Of a DNA stretch of 5,475 bases, positions 5,141 through 5,475 are shown piece by piece. The notes under the pieces are model-generated. The model was not told the origin of the DNA. It saw only the letters and a list, made by a program, of their open reading frames with translations, and ran no database searches. Positions within the stretch are counted from its first letter, which is position 1, and every line of letters begins with the position of its first letter. A program made the position numbers and the translations under genes. This DNA is from Gordonia sp. (in: high G+C Gram-positive bacteria) (GTDB taxonomy: Bacteria; Actinomycetota; Actinomycetes; Mycobacteriales; Mycobacteriaceae): NCBI GenBank assembly GCA_030152405.1, contig JASLJL010000472.1, positions 1 through 5,475 on the forward strand, read 5' to 3'.

Positions 5141-5172
5141 ATAAAAAAGCGCCAATAGGCGGTCGTCGACAT
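5104..5172 (-). CDS. Aromatic leader peptide (22 aa) of the DAHP synthase attenuator
   Basis: A 22-codon ORF from ATG 5172 to TAA 5106-5104, ending 139 nt before the DAHP synthase start. Residues 6-11 are Tyr-Trp-Arg-Phe-Phe-Met, so four of five consecutive residues are aromatic, covering all three end products of the pathway. The aromatic codons are TAT, TGG, TTT, TTT, the A/T-ending choices that are uncommon in this high-GC genome. The remaining codons run through the 5' side of the attenuator hairpins and end in Met-Lys-Arg-Arg. The peptide itself need have no function; its translation is the sensor. Start evidence is the promoter 7 nt upstream and the lack of any Shine-Dalgarno. A similar leader before aroF has been reported in Corynebacterium glutamicum (aroR) as I recall, not checked. 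Confidence 0.88.
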   Translation of the reverse strand: MSTTAYWRFFMQAPGEPAMKRR

Positions 5173-5179
5173 GGCACCG

Positions 5180-5208
5180 ACGGTAGCACCGGCCCCCGAA
5201 CCTCGCAA
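5180..5208 (-). promoter_or_regulatory. Promoter of the leader peptide-DAHP synthase transcript
   Basis: On the minus strand, TTGCGA (5208-5203) and TACCGT (5185-5180) are separated by 17 nt and followed by 7 nt to the leader ATG at 5172. This is the best -35/-10 pair in the window and resembles a housekeeping-sigma promoter. The transcript would begin at or next to the AUG and carry about 208 nt before the DAHP synthase start. The promoter sits entirely in the 41-bp gap after the dehydrogenase stop at 5214. Confidence 0.75.
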
Positions 5209-5213
5209 ACGCA

Positions 5214-5475
5214 CTACAGCGCGCGGCCCGCGGCGCGCCCCGCGGCGCGGCCGGAGAACAGGCAACCGCCGAGGAAGGTCCCCTCGAGAGCGTTGTACCC
5301 GTGCACGCCGCCACCGCCGAACCCGGACGCCTCGCCCGCCGCGTACAGGCCGGGCACCGGCGTCCCGGCGTCGTTCATGACCTGCCCGGAGAGGTTGGTC
5401 TGGAGGCCGCCGAGCGTCTTGCGGGTGAGGATGTTCATGCGGATGGCGATGAGCGGACCCGCCGCGGGATCGAGG
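5214..5475 (-). CDS. FAD-binding dehydrogenase, C-terminal part (5' end outside window)
   Basis: The last 86 codons and the TAG stop of a flavoprotein whose start lies beyond the right edge. The visible part reads AGPLIAIRMNILTRKTLGG, then PVPGLYAAGEASGFGGGG, VHGYNALEGTFLGGCLFSGRAAGR. The GLYAAGE and the glycine-rich C-terminal segment complete the FAD site in fumarate reductase / 3-ketosteroid dehydrogenase-like enzymes. The wording fits the putative FAD-binding dehydrogenase group (COG3573-like) often annotated in actinobacteria; substrate unknown. The end of the protein is a small tandem repeat, Gly-Arg-Ala-Ala twice, encoded by a 12-bp direct repeat near 5227-5249. The in-frame ATG at 5438 is internal, because conserved family sequence continues upstream of it. 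No terminator is visible before the DAHP synthase leader promoter, so read-through is possible. Confidence 0.88.
   Translation of the reverse strand, partial: LDPAAGPLIAIRMNILTRKTLGGLQTNLSGQVMNDAGTPVPGLYAAGEASGFGGGGVHGYNALEGTFLGGCLFSGRAAGRAAGRAL

Noticed and set aside
4254..5144. Long open frame (296 aa) on the plus strand opposite DAHP synthase
   Set aside because: It is antisense to a gene with clear family motifs; composition is Arg/Val/Gly-rich and it lacks a start signal.
5078..5314. 78-aa minus-strand frame overlapping the dehydrogenase end and the leader region
   Set aside because: It is out of frame with both the dehydrogenase and the leader peptide and shows no family motif. The leader ORF in another frame explains the region better.
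1..5475. tRNA, rRNA, CRISPR array, insertion sequence, phage or defence genes
   Set aside because: No cloverleaf, spaced repeats, terminal inverted repeats, transposase or phage motifs were seen; coding genes and short regulatory gaps account for the window.

Overview
The window comes from a high-GC actinobacterium, most likely a member of the Mycobacteriales (Corynebacteriales) such as Gordonia or a close relative. Three things point there: strong G/C bias at third codon positions; a short-chain cis-prenyltransferase head-to-head with a hemolysin III gene, which matches the Rv1086/Rv1085c pair of Mycobacterium tuberculosis as I remember it; and a type I (AroG/AroF-like) DAHP synthase, which corynebacteria and relatives carry but M. 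tuberculosis lacks. The genus is inference.

Layout: (1) positions 1-1041, minus strand: a cis-prenyltransferase predicted to make Z,E-farnesyl diphosphate, followed with a one-base stop/start overlap by a ybaK/ebsC-type Cys-tRNA(Pro) deacylase that runs off the left edge. (2) 1042-1193: a divergent promoter region with a near-perfect 20-bp palindrome over the hemolysin III promoter. (3) 1194-3883, plus strand: a hemolysin III/PAQR membrane protein, a small His-containing four-helix membrane protein of unknown function, and a 460-aa PepSY-associated membrane protein with a His-rich loop. The last two look like a metal-handling (copper or iron) membrane cassette. (4) 3891-5172, minus strand: a DAHP synthase gene, the entry point of the shikimate pathway, with a leader of about 208 nt. 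(5) 5214-5475, minus strand: the C-terminal end of an FAD-binding dehydrogenase entering from the right edge.

The best find is the DAHP synthase leader. A 22-codon ORF (5172-5104, minus) carries Tyr-Trp-Arg-Phe-Phe at codons 6-10. It is followed by RNA segments that can form either a 12-bp antiterminator or a long terminator-like stem-loop, but not both. This is the structure of a ribosome-mediated transcription attenuator sensing aromatic amino acids, the end products of the pathway. The leader ORF has a clear promoter (TTGCGA, 17 nt, TACCGT) placed so that the transcript should begin at or very near its AUG.

Four reading frames here (cis-prenyltransferase, hemolysin III, the small membrane protein and the leader peptide) have a TANNNT -10 element 7-8 nt before the start codon and no convincing Shine-Dalgarno sequence. 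They are probably leaderless, which is common in this group. PepSY and DAHP synthase have recognisable ribosome-binding sites. No tRNA, rRNA, CRISPR, insertion sequence or phage feature was seen.
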